64,000 nucleotides of DNA from NCBI RefSeq assembly GCF_036785885.1, contig NC_092323.1, forward strand, positions 19,848,501-19,912,500, given 5' to 3'. The notes below the pieces were generated by a model. The model did not search any database. It saw only the letters and a program-made list of their open reading frames with translations, and had not been told where the DNA came from. This document shows, one piece after another, positions 12,002 through 22,014 of the stretch. Source of the stretch: Coffea arabica. Lineage: Eukaryota > Streptophyta > Magnoliopsida > Gentianales > Rubiaceae. The position numbers and the translations under genes were made by a program. Numbering within the stretch: the first letter of the stretch is position 1; every line of letters begins with the position of its first letter.

Positions 12002-12368
12002 ACCATCAATAAAGCTGTAAAAAGTGATTAAACTTGTCAGTATTTAGTGAGGAGTTCTACTTTGATTCCTACATTCACTTACAGGTTTGGAATTGGGATT
12101 TTACCCCGAAGGTGTTGCATCATATTAGGCCTACCCTTGGCAGAAAGGACTCCCCAATAGGACATGCATCCGAATTATTCTAGTCGTTACTAACTCCTGT
12201 CTTTTTTCTTTTACCTTTTTCTTCTTTTTGGCAACAGTCAGTCAAGAAGGGTATCTAATAAGGGTTTTCCTACATTCTCAGGTAGTAATTATATTTCTCA
12301 CAATAGCTACCCGAAGAAGTCCTATCATCACCAGATCTCGAAATAGAGCCTTGAGATAGCCTGTAAAC
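12002..12368 (+). other. Spacer between Tat ORF1 and gag
   Basis: These 367 bases hold no readable protein. They include a pyrimidine-rich stretch near 12200-12235. Separate ORF1 and gag frames imply splicing, an internal start or re-initiation, but I see no decisive signal for any of these. Confidence 0.4.
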
Positions 12369-15300
12369 ATGAGTTCAGTACCAGAAATTTTGAAAAGATC
12401 TGCTATGGTCATGTCGCCGGACTTCACAGCATTGGGAGCTCAGTTAAGTGAGGTACTTGGCAAGTTCAATGAGTTAAGTGTTGAAATGACCGCACAGAGG
12501 CGTGTAATTGATCAGTTGGTCACAAGCAATAGTGGTGGTGGTGTCCCCAACGACCAAGAACCTATCGATAATCACCCACCTGCCTAAGACTATCAACCAC
12601 CCCACACATCCAATACCCAAACAACTTTCATTCCTCCTTTCGCCAATCCTCTTGAAAATACCTTTACTCGATTAAACTCAAACTTTTCCTATATGCCTCC
12701 AAATTATATATTGGTGAACCCAACCAGCAGTCAAATCCCTCAAACCCATCCACAAACCAATTTGAACGTTCCCCCCAACCCTCAGGGAACCCACCACCAC
12801 ATTACAGAGCCTTTTGTATTAGATACTGCATCTCAAGGGAAGGCGACGGTAGAAGAACAATCTACACCCATTGATAAAGATCTCTTAAGAAGGTTGGATC
12901 GATTCGATGATTTTATGAAAAAGAATCAAGGGTTGAGCAGGCATGGTGGTTTGGACTACGATGAATTGTGTCTTTTTCCAGGTATTTAGCTACCATTGGG
13001 ATTCAAAACTCTCAAATTCAGCAAGTATGATGGAACTGAAAATTCTAAGACGCATCTCAAGATGTTTGCCAACAAATTAGGTAAGCCCATGGATGATGAA
13101 AATCTGCCTATGCGTCTGTTTCCGGAAAGTTTAGAGGGAGATGCTCTAGATTGGTATTCGAATCTGAAGTCTGAAGAGGTCAAAACCTGGTTGGATTTGT
13201 CAACAGCCTTTGTGAAGTAATATGAGTTTAATTGTGAATTGGCACCAACACGAACAACACTGGAGGGTACAAAAAGAAAGTCATCGGAAGATCACAAGAC
13301 CTATGCAAAGCGGTGGAGAAAGTTAGCTGCCAAAGTGGAGCCTCCTATGACTGAGGAGGAGATTGTTTGTACTTTCATCAAGGCTCACGATCCATCCTAC
13401 TTTGAAGAGATCTTTCGCATGACTGGAAGTTCATTTGCTGCCATTATTAACAAGTTGGAGGAATACGATGAGTTTGTCAAAGTAGAAAAGATTGTTAATG
13501 TTTCGGCATTAAAATTGCAATTGGATGCTCTACAAAATCAAAACAACAGTGGGAAAAAGCCCTCATTCAAGAAGAAAGAAGATGATATTGCTTTTATATG
13601 GGATCAAGGCCCGTCTTTCAGACCCAGATCATCCCACCTATTCTTTTCCTTACCCGTATTACACCAACCCTCAACCAGTCTACCACACTACTACCCAATT
13701 TCATCATTCCCGACCAAGTCACTTGAATACCTCACCCTTTCCTCCAATCCCACAACTTGTTTTCAAAATTACTCTCGCCCCATTTACCATTCTAGACCAA
13801 CCCTGGAAAATAATAACCCTTTTCAAAATCCTTTTCAAATAAGTGGAATTCAAACTCAGAAGCAATTTCAAACTTTCACCAATTTGGGCCGGCCTATTGA
13901 TCAATTGTATGAGCAGTTAAAAGCAGCTGAAAAAATTGGCACTATCCCTCCCAAACTCCATCCCAGAGGTCCTCCTGCCGGTTATGATCCGCATGCAATC
14001 TGTGCTTATCATTCTGGAAGTCCAGGTCATACCACTAGTAATTGTTGGGTTTTAAAACAAGACATGATCGATTCTGGAGACATCCTTCTCAGAAGAAAGG
14101 GAGAGCAGGGACCGAATGTTAGTAAGAATCCTTTGCCTGAGCATGGGAGCACTGTGGGAATTATCATCGCTGATGAAGATTTTGCCGATCCCTCTCAGTA
14201 CATTGTAGATGAAACTGAGGTGTTTGGCATGATGGAGGCTGACCATGCGAGAATGAGAAAACAGTCGTCTGTTGAAAAGCCCATGACCAAGGATAATGTC
14301 GAGGAAAGGTTGAAATCTTTGGTGTTTGAAAAAGATGAGCCATTTATAGTAGAAGGAGGGCCTTCCGAGATTGACAATTCTAAAGCTCCTTTTATTTTGG
14401 ATCTACCATCTTTTGAATGGGATATATCAGAGCCTGCCATTCTCAAATTTTCAGAACAAATGCCTATCAATAACTTGCAAGAGGTGCCATGGAACTACGA
14501 GGAGTCTATTCTGTTGATTGGAGATAAAAAATGCTTAAAGGAGGAGGAATCTACTATTACCCCGTCTAGGAGAATTGTAGGAAACTCCAAAGTTGATGTT
14601 CAGTCTCGGGCTAAGGTTAAATCCCCGACGCCTAAGCCTCTTGTGTCTGAAAGTGAAGCTGTGAATTTTTTAAAGATGTTGAAAAGAAGTGAGTGCAAAA
14701 TAGTAGAACAGTTGGATAGGATGCCTACTCAGACTTCTTTTCTGAATCTTCTTTTGACTTCCGAGCTATACAGAGAAACATTGCTCAAAATTCTGAACGA
14801 AACTCAAGTCCCTAAAGATATTCCGGAGGATAAATTTTCTAACCTTGTGGGGAATGTGTTTGCTGCTAATCATATCGCCTTCTCCGATGACGATCTGACT
14901 GCAGAAGAGATCGGACATAATAGAGCCTTGTATATATCAGTCCGCTGCAATGGAAAGCTGTTGCCAAGAGTCTTAGTGGATAATGGGTCAGCACTGAATA
15001 TTTGTCCATGGAACACCCTCACCAAACTTGGATTTCTTGACATTAAACTCCGCCCATCTGCAACTGTGGTTCGAGGATTCGATGGTTCAAGGAGGGAATC
15101 TATGGGAGAGACAGATCTGGTATTGGAGATAGGCCCTGCTCAATTTCAAGTTACTTGCTAAGTCATGGACTTCTCCAGCGTTTACAATATTTTGCTTGGA
15201 AGACCTTTGATACATGCTTCCAATTCAGTGCCATCTTCTCTGTATCAAATATTGAGATTTATTGTGAATGATCAGCTCATTACTGTGTTTGCTGAGGATG

Positions 15301-15866
15301 ACTGTACCATGATCGTCGATGCAAAATTCAAAAGCGAAGACAGAAAAAGAACTCCAATTTCATCTCATCATGTTGCTGACATCGTCTCCATGGGATGGGC
15401 ATCTAGGGTCAAGTCGCTGACTCAATCAGATTTTCCAGAGGCCAGTATTATGATGGCTAGAGAGATGATCCGAGACGGATATGAAATAGGAAAAGGCCTT
15501 GGGCGGGAATTGCAAGGAATTTTGGAGCCAATTGAGATCCCGACGCAGAAGAATACATTTGGACTGGAATTTCATCCAACTGTTAAGGATAGAAGGGAAA
15601 TGCAAGCTCGAAAGCAAGCTGAAAAGAAGGGTAAGCAAACTGCCTTAACTGTCCCACCGCTATATCATATTTTTTTCTCGTCCATCAGAGGTGATTATGT
15701 CAGAAACGAAGAATCCTGTGGAGGAAATTGAAGCGTACCTATCTCAATTATTTGTCGGGGCCACTTGTGAGGAGGAACCATCAGAGAATACAGAATTTTT
15801 GTCAGTTGCTGAAAGAGCTATTCAGAACTGGACTGCTGATTATCTTCCCTCTCGAAGGGAATTTCG
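12369..15866 (+). pseudogene. Tat gag-protease with G-patch-like segment, broken
   Basis: A single frame extends from the ATG at 12369 to 15731 with in-frame stops at 12585, 12987, 13218 and 15159. A shift into another frame near 15660-15697 carries the end to about 15866. Order of parts: a proline/asparagine-rich N-terminus; the retrotransposon gag core (12996-13500, with FSKYDGT and LPMRLFPESLEGDALDWYS); a zinc-knuckle variant C-x2-H-x5-H-x4-C at 14001-14046; a linker; a retropepsin-type aspartic protease with LVDNGSALN (catalytic Asp codon 14979-14981) and ILLGRP (about 15189); then a glycine-rich G-patch-like stretch (DGYEIGKGLGRELQG, about 15475-15520). Several stops look like single-base changes at Gln or Glu codons. 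Gag builds the particle; the protease would cut the polyprotein. Confidence 0.85.
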
Positions 15867-16179
15867 GTAAATTTAAGGGGATTGTCTTTTATCTAGATTA
15901 TATCCAGATAGGACGGTAGTCTGGATCTTTTGTTAAACGAAATTGCTTTCATTTAAAAAAAAAAAACCTTTAATCTCGTTTCAGTTAATATAGCTTGCTT
16001 CGTCCAAGAAAATTGCTGAAACGGAAATAAAGGTTTGGGCTAGATGTGTCTTTGAATAGCAATCATGTCTGTATATTTATCTTTTTGTGAAGTCTCGATG
16101 CATTTTTGAATTTAATGAAATGAAAGACTTCTCCAGTATTTGCTATTTATTTATTACTTATGTTCTATTCTATTTTCAG
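15867..16179 (+). other. Putative intron between Tat protease and RT
   Basis: Coding similarity stops after ...PSRREFR at 15866 and resumes after 16180. The 313-bp gap is T-rich and full of stops. It starts with GTAAAT and ends with a pyrimidine-rich tract and TTTTCAG. Ogre elements are known to carry an intron here that is spliced from part of the transcripts, controlling the Gag to Gag-Pol ratio. The exact ends are inferred from splice consensus. The codon just after the acceptor is a stop in the pol frame, another sign of decay. Confidence 0.55.
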
Positions 16180-17932
16180 ATGACCACAAATAAAACCCTC
16201 TGACCCTTTGGATGTCACCATTTTGAAATTCGATGGCTGCAATCTCGATATCTCTCATGAACTTGAAATCATGCAATCTGAAATTCAAAACGAGAGCGAT
16301 ACTGAGGAAGAATTTGAGTCTATTTCAAGGGATTTAAAATAGTACGAAGAAAAATCCAAACCCAACTTAGAAGAAACAGAAATCATCAATATTGGCACTA
16401 AGACAGAGCTTAAAGAAGTTAAAGTCAGCATTCATTTGAATAAGAAACAGAAGGAGGAAATGATTGAATTCTTAATGCTATTTCAAGATGTATTTGCACG
16501 GTCATACGATTATATGCCAGGGATCTCTACGGATATAGTGGTTCACAGGTTGCCAACTAATCCAAAATTTTTATCTGTAAAGCAGAAGCCTCGTAAATTC
16601 AAATCAGAAATGAGCCTCAAGATAAAGAAACAAATTGTGAAGCAGCTCAACGCCAAGATAATCATGGTGTCTCATTATCCCGTCTGGCTATCAAATCCTG
16701 TGCTAGTGCCTAAGAAATTTGGGGAGGTGCGAGTATGTGTTGATTACAGAGATCTGAATAAAGCCAGTCCGAAAGATGATTTTTCTTTGCCAAATATTCA
16801 TATTCTTTTGGACAACACTGCTGGACACGAGATTGAATCTTTTGGTGACTGTTTTGTTGGGTATCATCAAATCTTAATGGCAGAAGAAGGCAGAGAGAAA
16901 ACTTCTTTTATCACCCCATGGGGAACATTTTGTTATCGAGTGATGCCTTTCGGGTTGAAAAATGCTGGAGCTACTTATCAAAAGACCATGACTACCTTGT
17001 TCCATGATATGATCCACAAAGAGATGGAGGTTTATGTAGATGATATCATAATTAAATCAAAGAGAGTCGAGGACCATTTGGTTGATTTGAAGAAACTGTT
17101 TGAAAGGTTGAGAAGATATAATTTGAAGTTGAACCCGACGAAATGTGCTTTTGGAGCTCCAGCTGGTAAATTATTAGGCTTTATTGTCAGCAAAAAGGGT
17201 ATAGAAATAGATCCTGCGAAAATAAAGGCAATTCGAGATATGCCCATTCCAAAAACTCAAAAAGATGTGGAGAGTTTTCTTGGAAAGATCAATTTCATTA
17301 GCCGGTTCATTGCACAGTTAACCTCTACCTGTGAACCTTTGTTCAAATTGTTGAAGAAAAATGCGCCGATGGATTGGAGTGAAGACTATCAGCAGGCTTT
17401 TGATAAGATTAAGACTTACTTGTTAAATCCTCCGGTCTTAGTGCCACCTCAGCCAGGAAGACCTCTGATTATGTATTTGTCTGTTCTTGATGAGGCTGTC
17501 GGATGCGTTCTGGGACAGCATGACGAGTCTGGCAGAAAGGAGTAAACCATCTACTATCTGAGTAAGAAATTTACAGCATATGAGCCCAATTATTCTTTTC
17601 TTGAAAGGAGTTGTTGTGCTTTAGCATGGACAGCTCAGAAGTTGAGACATTATTTGCTTGATTTTACCACTTACTTGATTTCTCGTTCTGATCCTCTAAA
17701 ATTCCTGTTGAAAAAGTCGATGTCCACGAGATGTATGGCTAAGTGGCAAATGATCCTCTCCGAATTCGACATTGTCTTCACAACACAAAATGCAGTCAAA
17801 GGTCAAGCTATAGCAGATTATTTAGCAGAAAATCTAGGAGATGATGATTACCAGCCATTACATACCTACTTTCCTGATGAAGAAATTCTGTTCGTTGGAG
17901 CGGTTGAGGACATGAGTGAACAGTATCCTTGA
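16180..17932 (+). pseudogene. Tat pol: reverse transcriptase and first RNase H
   Basis: The pol frame begins with a leader (DVTILKFDGCNLDISHELE, about 16211), has a stop near 16339, then the RT domain. RT motifs include VRVCVDYRDLNKASPKD, FITPWGTFCYRVMPFGLKNA and the catalytic YVDD at 17033-17044. The connection region follows (GFIVSKKGIEIDPAKIKAI, VESFLGKINFISRFI). A TAA at 17543-17545 interrupts the join to the first RNase H-like domain (IYYLSKKF, 17549 onward; AWTAQKLRHYLL). A TGA at 17930-17932, where tryptophan is usual (YP-W-RLFFD), separates this from the second RNase H. Function would be cDNA synthesis in the particle. Confidence 0.88.
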
Positions 17933-18526
17933 TGGAGGTTATTTTTCGATGATGCATCGAATTCTTTTGAAGCTGGAATCGGAGCAGTTTTAGTGTCGCC
18001 TGAAGGGAAACACTATCTTGCTACTGCCAAATTACTGTTTCCCTGCACCAACAATATGGCTGAGTATGAAGCTTGTATTTTTGGATTGAAAATGGCATTG
18101 GACATGGAAATCAAGGAACTGATAGCATTCAGTGATTCTGATTTACTTGTGCACCAAACGCTTAAGCAGTGGATAACTCGTGATTCAAAAATTATGCTGT
18201 ATCATTGTAGTCTGCTTAGCTTGGCCAACAAATTCAGAAATTTGAAACTCATACATATTCCCCGCACTCGTAACACCTTTGCTGATGCTTTAGCTACTCT
18301 GTCTTCGATGATCCAACATCCAGATGAGTTGGTGATTGAACCTATACAAATTCAACTTCAGGATAGACCAGTGCATTGTCTGGTTATGGAAAGGGTTGCT
18401 GAGGGTCGTCCCTGGTACAGTGATATTAAGGAATTCATTAAAACGCGATCCTACCCTCCTGACGCTGATTCGGTTACAAAGGGTTTCTTACGCAGAATGT
18501 CATCAAGATTCTTCTTAAATGGATAA
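17933..18526 (+). pseudogene. Tat pol: second (archaeal-type) RNase H
   Basis: The same frame continues with the extra RNase H that distinguishes Tat elements. Acidic residues are all visible: FFDDASNSFEAGIGAVL (first Asp), NMAEYEACIFGL (Glu), AFSDSDLLVHQ (Asp), and NTFADALATLSSM (last Asp, about 18280). The C-terminal linker leads to integrase. It ends at a TAA (18524-18526) after RFFLNG, where the protein normally continues into the integrase N-terminus. It would remove the RNA strand and specify primers during reverse transcription. Confidence 0.85.
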
Positions 18527-19651
18527 GTGCTATACAAGAAAATATCTGATTTGGGTCTTCTGAGATGCATTGATGAAGAGGAAGCTGATTATATAATGAA
18601 GGAAGTGCATAGTGGGATTTGTGGGTCACACATGAATGGGCATCTATTGGCTAAGAAGATCATGAGAACAGGATATTTTTGGCTTACCATGGAGCATGAC
18701 TGTGTAGATTTTGTTAGAAAGTATGTTAAGTGTCAAGTGCTTGGTAATGTTATTCCTACAGAATTGCATAGTATGACTGTTCCATGGCCATGTTCAATCT
18801 GGGGAATAGATGTGATCGAAACTATTGATCCTCCTGCTTCAAATGGGCATCGATTCATCTTAGTGGCGATTGAATATTTCATCAAATGGGTTGAGGTCGC
18901 GTCCTATAAGCATGTTACTAAGAAAGTGGTGTCGAATTTCTTGAGAAATAATATCATCTGTCGTTTTGGGGTACTAGAAACATTAATTACCGATAATGCC
19001 AAGAACCTCAATAATGATATGGTGGATGGATTATGTGAACAGTTCAACATCAGACATCGAAATTTTGCCATTTACAGGCCTCAGATGAATGGAGCCGTCG
19101 AAACCGCAAATAAGAATTTGAAGAAAATCATTCGTAAGATGACTGAAGCACACAGGGATTGGCATGAGAAGCTACCTTATGCGCTGACGGCATACAGAAC
19201 TACTATCAGGACTTCTACCTGAGCGACTCCTTACTCTCTTATGTATGGAATGGAAGCAGTTTTGCCTGCAGAAGTTAAAATTCCTTCCTTACGTATTCTG
19301 ATGGAAGCTCAGATAGAAGAAGCTGAATGGGTCAGAGAACGTCATGAGCAATTGTCTCTGATTGATGAAAAGAGGTTGAATGCCATCTGTCATGAACAAT
19401 GTTATCAGCAGCGAATGGCTCGGGTTTACAACAAAAAAGTTAAGCCCCGTCTGTTTGAAGTTGGAGATAAGGTTTTGAAACGGATTCTTCCAATGCAAGA
19501 TAAGACTAAAGGGAAGTTTGCTCCCAATTGGCAAGGACCATTCATTGTTAAGAAAGTGCTATCCGGAGGAGCGCTTATTCTTATGGAAATGGACGGCCAA
19601 GTTTTTTCCCAACCAATCAATGCAGACATGTGCAAAAAGTTTTTCATTTGA
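18527..19651 (+). pseudogene. Tat pol: integrase
   Basis: The frame continues with integrase. The N-terminal zinc site is incomplete: the paired histidines are present (EVHSGICGSHMNGH), but in the C-x2-C half the first Cys codon is TAT (Tyr, 18722-18724) while the second Cys remains. The catalytic triad is kept: Asp in WGIDVIE (about 18802), Asp in LITDNAKN (about 18990), and Glu in NGAVETANKN (about 19100). A TGA at 19220-19222 interrupts TST-ATPYSL. The C-terminal region (PRLFEVGDKVLKRI, KFAPNWQGPFIVKKVL) resembles the GPY/F-type end module. The last stop is at 19649-19651. It would insert cDNA with a 5-bp target duplication, matching TTAAG. Confidence 0.87.
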
Positions 19652-21426
19652 TTATAAAAAATTTTCTTTAAAAATACTGCAAGAGACGGATTTAAGGCAT
19701 ACTTCCTCTCATTTTTCCATTTCGATACTCTATCCCCAATTTATTTTCCCTTTTGGCTTTTCATAACCACCTTCTCTTTTCGCTTGGCGGTCCCTTAAGA
19801 TCACTAACCCCATACTGGGGCAATTTTGTTTCTTAAAAAAAAAGAAAAAAAAAGAAAAGAAAAAGATGGAAAAAAAGAAGAAAAGAAAAAAAAAGAAAAA
19901 GAAAGAGAGAAAAAGAAAATAGAGAAATTTTTTCAGAATTAAACTGGGGCAGATTTTACCTTTTCCAACCCTAGATCGGAGCAAGTTTTTGAAAGAATGC
20001 TATCTCAATTGATTACAAACCCATCATATGATCCGTTGTCAAACCTTCCAACCCTTAACCTTTTCTTTATTACTTTATCCGATCCTACTCACAAGAGCCA
20101 AAATTGCCAATTTTCATCTTTTGCAGTATTTTGGAGAAAATTTTTTCTTAGTCAACTGGCAAATGATATAAATACAACTTTTCTGAAACATGTCAGAGAA
20201 GATTGTCTCACTAATGCTACTCATTATCAAAATATGACTGGATTGATATAATTGGGGTTAAAATTGTCTTGTCTATGTCTTTAGGTGAAAACCTGAAAGG
20301 GCACCTTCTAAAAAAAAAAAGAGAAGAAGAAAGAAAAAAAATAAAAAGAAAAAAATAATAATAATAAAAATATTAAAAAAAAGAAAATGAAAGGGTGGGG
20401 GTAACCTTAGTGAAAACCCGAAAGGGCGCTAAGGTAGGGTTTTGGAATACAAGAAGATCGTGAATGCAGAACGAGATGCTGAGGTCTGAAAGCTGGTGAC
20501 TATGTTGATTTGGATCTCTTTCATACTGTTATTCTTTTGCCGACAATGAATTCCAAAATGGATGACGTCGAAGGGGTCAGATGGGGCATTTTTCTTCATC
20601 AAGAGCCGTCCTCTAAATATCTATCCAACTTTTGATCCTTGGATCCTTGTTCATAAGTTCAACAATTTTGTTTTAATACTCTATTTACTATTTTATTTAT
20701 TTATTATGTATCAGTTGTTTATTTCATATCAGCCTTATTGCGTGATAAATAACACATTTTTCAATTATTTATATTCCTCATTTTTTTTGGTCTCATTCAA
20801 ATGACAATCCCCTATAATTCATCCCAAAGAAGTCATGGAATTGAAAGTCCTATGATAATATAATAAAGTATGGTCAATTGATATTTGGCAGTTGCAGAGA
20901 TTCTGAAGGGGTTGTTGACCGAACCCGAAGGAGCGATTTATCAATATTGAAACTCATGTTTACATGGTTCTCAAGACAAAGGGATCACATGGTGGTGGCA
21001 GTGTTTTCATCACAGTTGTTTCTTTTCCTTTGTTCCTTTTTGCAGGAAAACTTACGTGACACAATACTGATTCAGTTGAGCATGATTCACACTAGAGCAA
21101 ATGGTAGAAGGATTGAGTTTCAAGTTTTGCTGTACATTTTTGAAGAAAGAAAAATCATTATTCCCTTTCTTTTAAAGTTCGAAAAATCAAGAAAAGTTGT
21201 AAGTCCACCAGGTAAGTTTGTCTTGGTTTCTTACCTTTTGAACAACATGCATTCTGATCTTTCAGTTCGATAGCATAGAACTTGTGCTTCCAATTCTTCC
21301 GCTAGTTATTTGAGCTCGAATTTAATCCTACCCATTATCTGGGTTTCGAGCATATTTTCATTCTCTTGACGGGCATCTGGGTTTGGATTCAGTCCTATTG
21401 AGCAAAAAAAAAAAAAAAAAGGAAAG
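19652..21426 (+). other. Tat 3' non-coding region, upstream part
   Basis: This is the long untranslated region typical of Tat elements. It contains polypurine/A-rich runs (about 19836-19930 and 20310-20390), which give meaningless lysine or phenylalanine-rich open frames. A short repeated phrase (GTGAAAAC-C/T-TGAAAGGGC-type) occurs at about 20285 and 20410. The open frame at 20878-21273 has no recognisable domain. Confidence 0.55.
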
Positions 21427-21662
21427 AATCAAATTTAATTTCCTGTTGGAGCGTAATCGCATCCCTCCGCGCATCTTTTTTTCCGGAAAATCAAATTTAA
21501 TTTCCTGTTGGTGAGTCTCAGCGTCCACCGCGCACCCTTCTATTTGAGCGTAATCGCGTAATTTCCTGTTGGAGCGTAATCGCGTCCCTCCGCGCATCTC
21601 TTTTTCCAGAAAATCAAATTTAATTTCCGGTTGGTGAGTCTCAGCGTCCGCCACACACCTTT
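21427..21662 (+). repeat. Tandem repeats in Tat 3' region (A-B-A-B)
   Basis: Two alternating units repeat: A (AATTTCCTGTTGGAGCGTAA then CCCTCCGCGCATC) near 21430 and 21558, and B (AATTTCC-G/T-GTTGGTGAGTCTCAGCG) near 21493 and 21617. Both begin with the same TCAAATTTAATTTCC phrase, so A and B probably share an older unit. Tandem arrays in this place are known in Ogre/Tat elements and can seed satellite DNA. Confidence 0.75.
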
Positions 21663-22000
21663 CAACCCCTTCTAGACAATCACATTTAATTATCTTGTGT
21701 TTCGTATTAGAAGTTCTGAGAGTTCAGACTTTTTCAACTTTGCAAAGATCACAGATAGTCAGTGCACATGTTTCATTGTGGATCACTTATTTTTGAACTA
21801 CGTGTAACCTGATTCCCATGGCGGGATACGTATGCAACTCTACATGAGTTCGGTCACGTGTTTTGCAATTTCATTACATCTTTTGTTCAATAATTTTAGC
21901 CAAATGTTGGCTTGTTGTTTTAGTCCAAGTGCAGTTAGAAGAAACAGGTAAATAATTTGGTGTCTACATCTTTGTCTTGAATTTCTTTGAAACTCTAGAC

Positions 22001-22013
22001 AAAGAGGGGCGAG
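22001..22013 (+). other. Polypurine tract of Tat element
   Basis: AAAGAGGGGCGAG lies directly before the 3' LTR (TGTAGACACC at 22015). It is the RNase H-resistant primer for plus-strand DNA synthesis and supports the LTR boundary. Confidence 0.75.
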
Positions 22014-22014
22014 T

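Noticed and set aside
19730-19984. Minus-strand open frame in the Tat 3' region
   Set aside because: It is a run of Phe and Leu produced by a polypurine tract on the other strand.
21358-21654. Minus-strand open frame with an apparent internal peptide repeat
   Set aside because: The peptide repeat simply reflects the A-B-A-B DNA tandem repeat; it lies in the non-coding 3' region of the Tat element.
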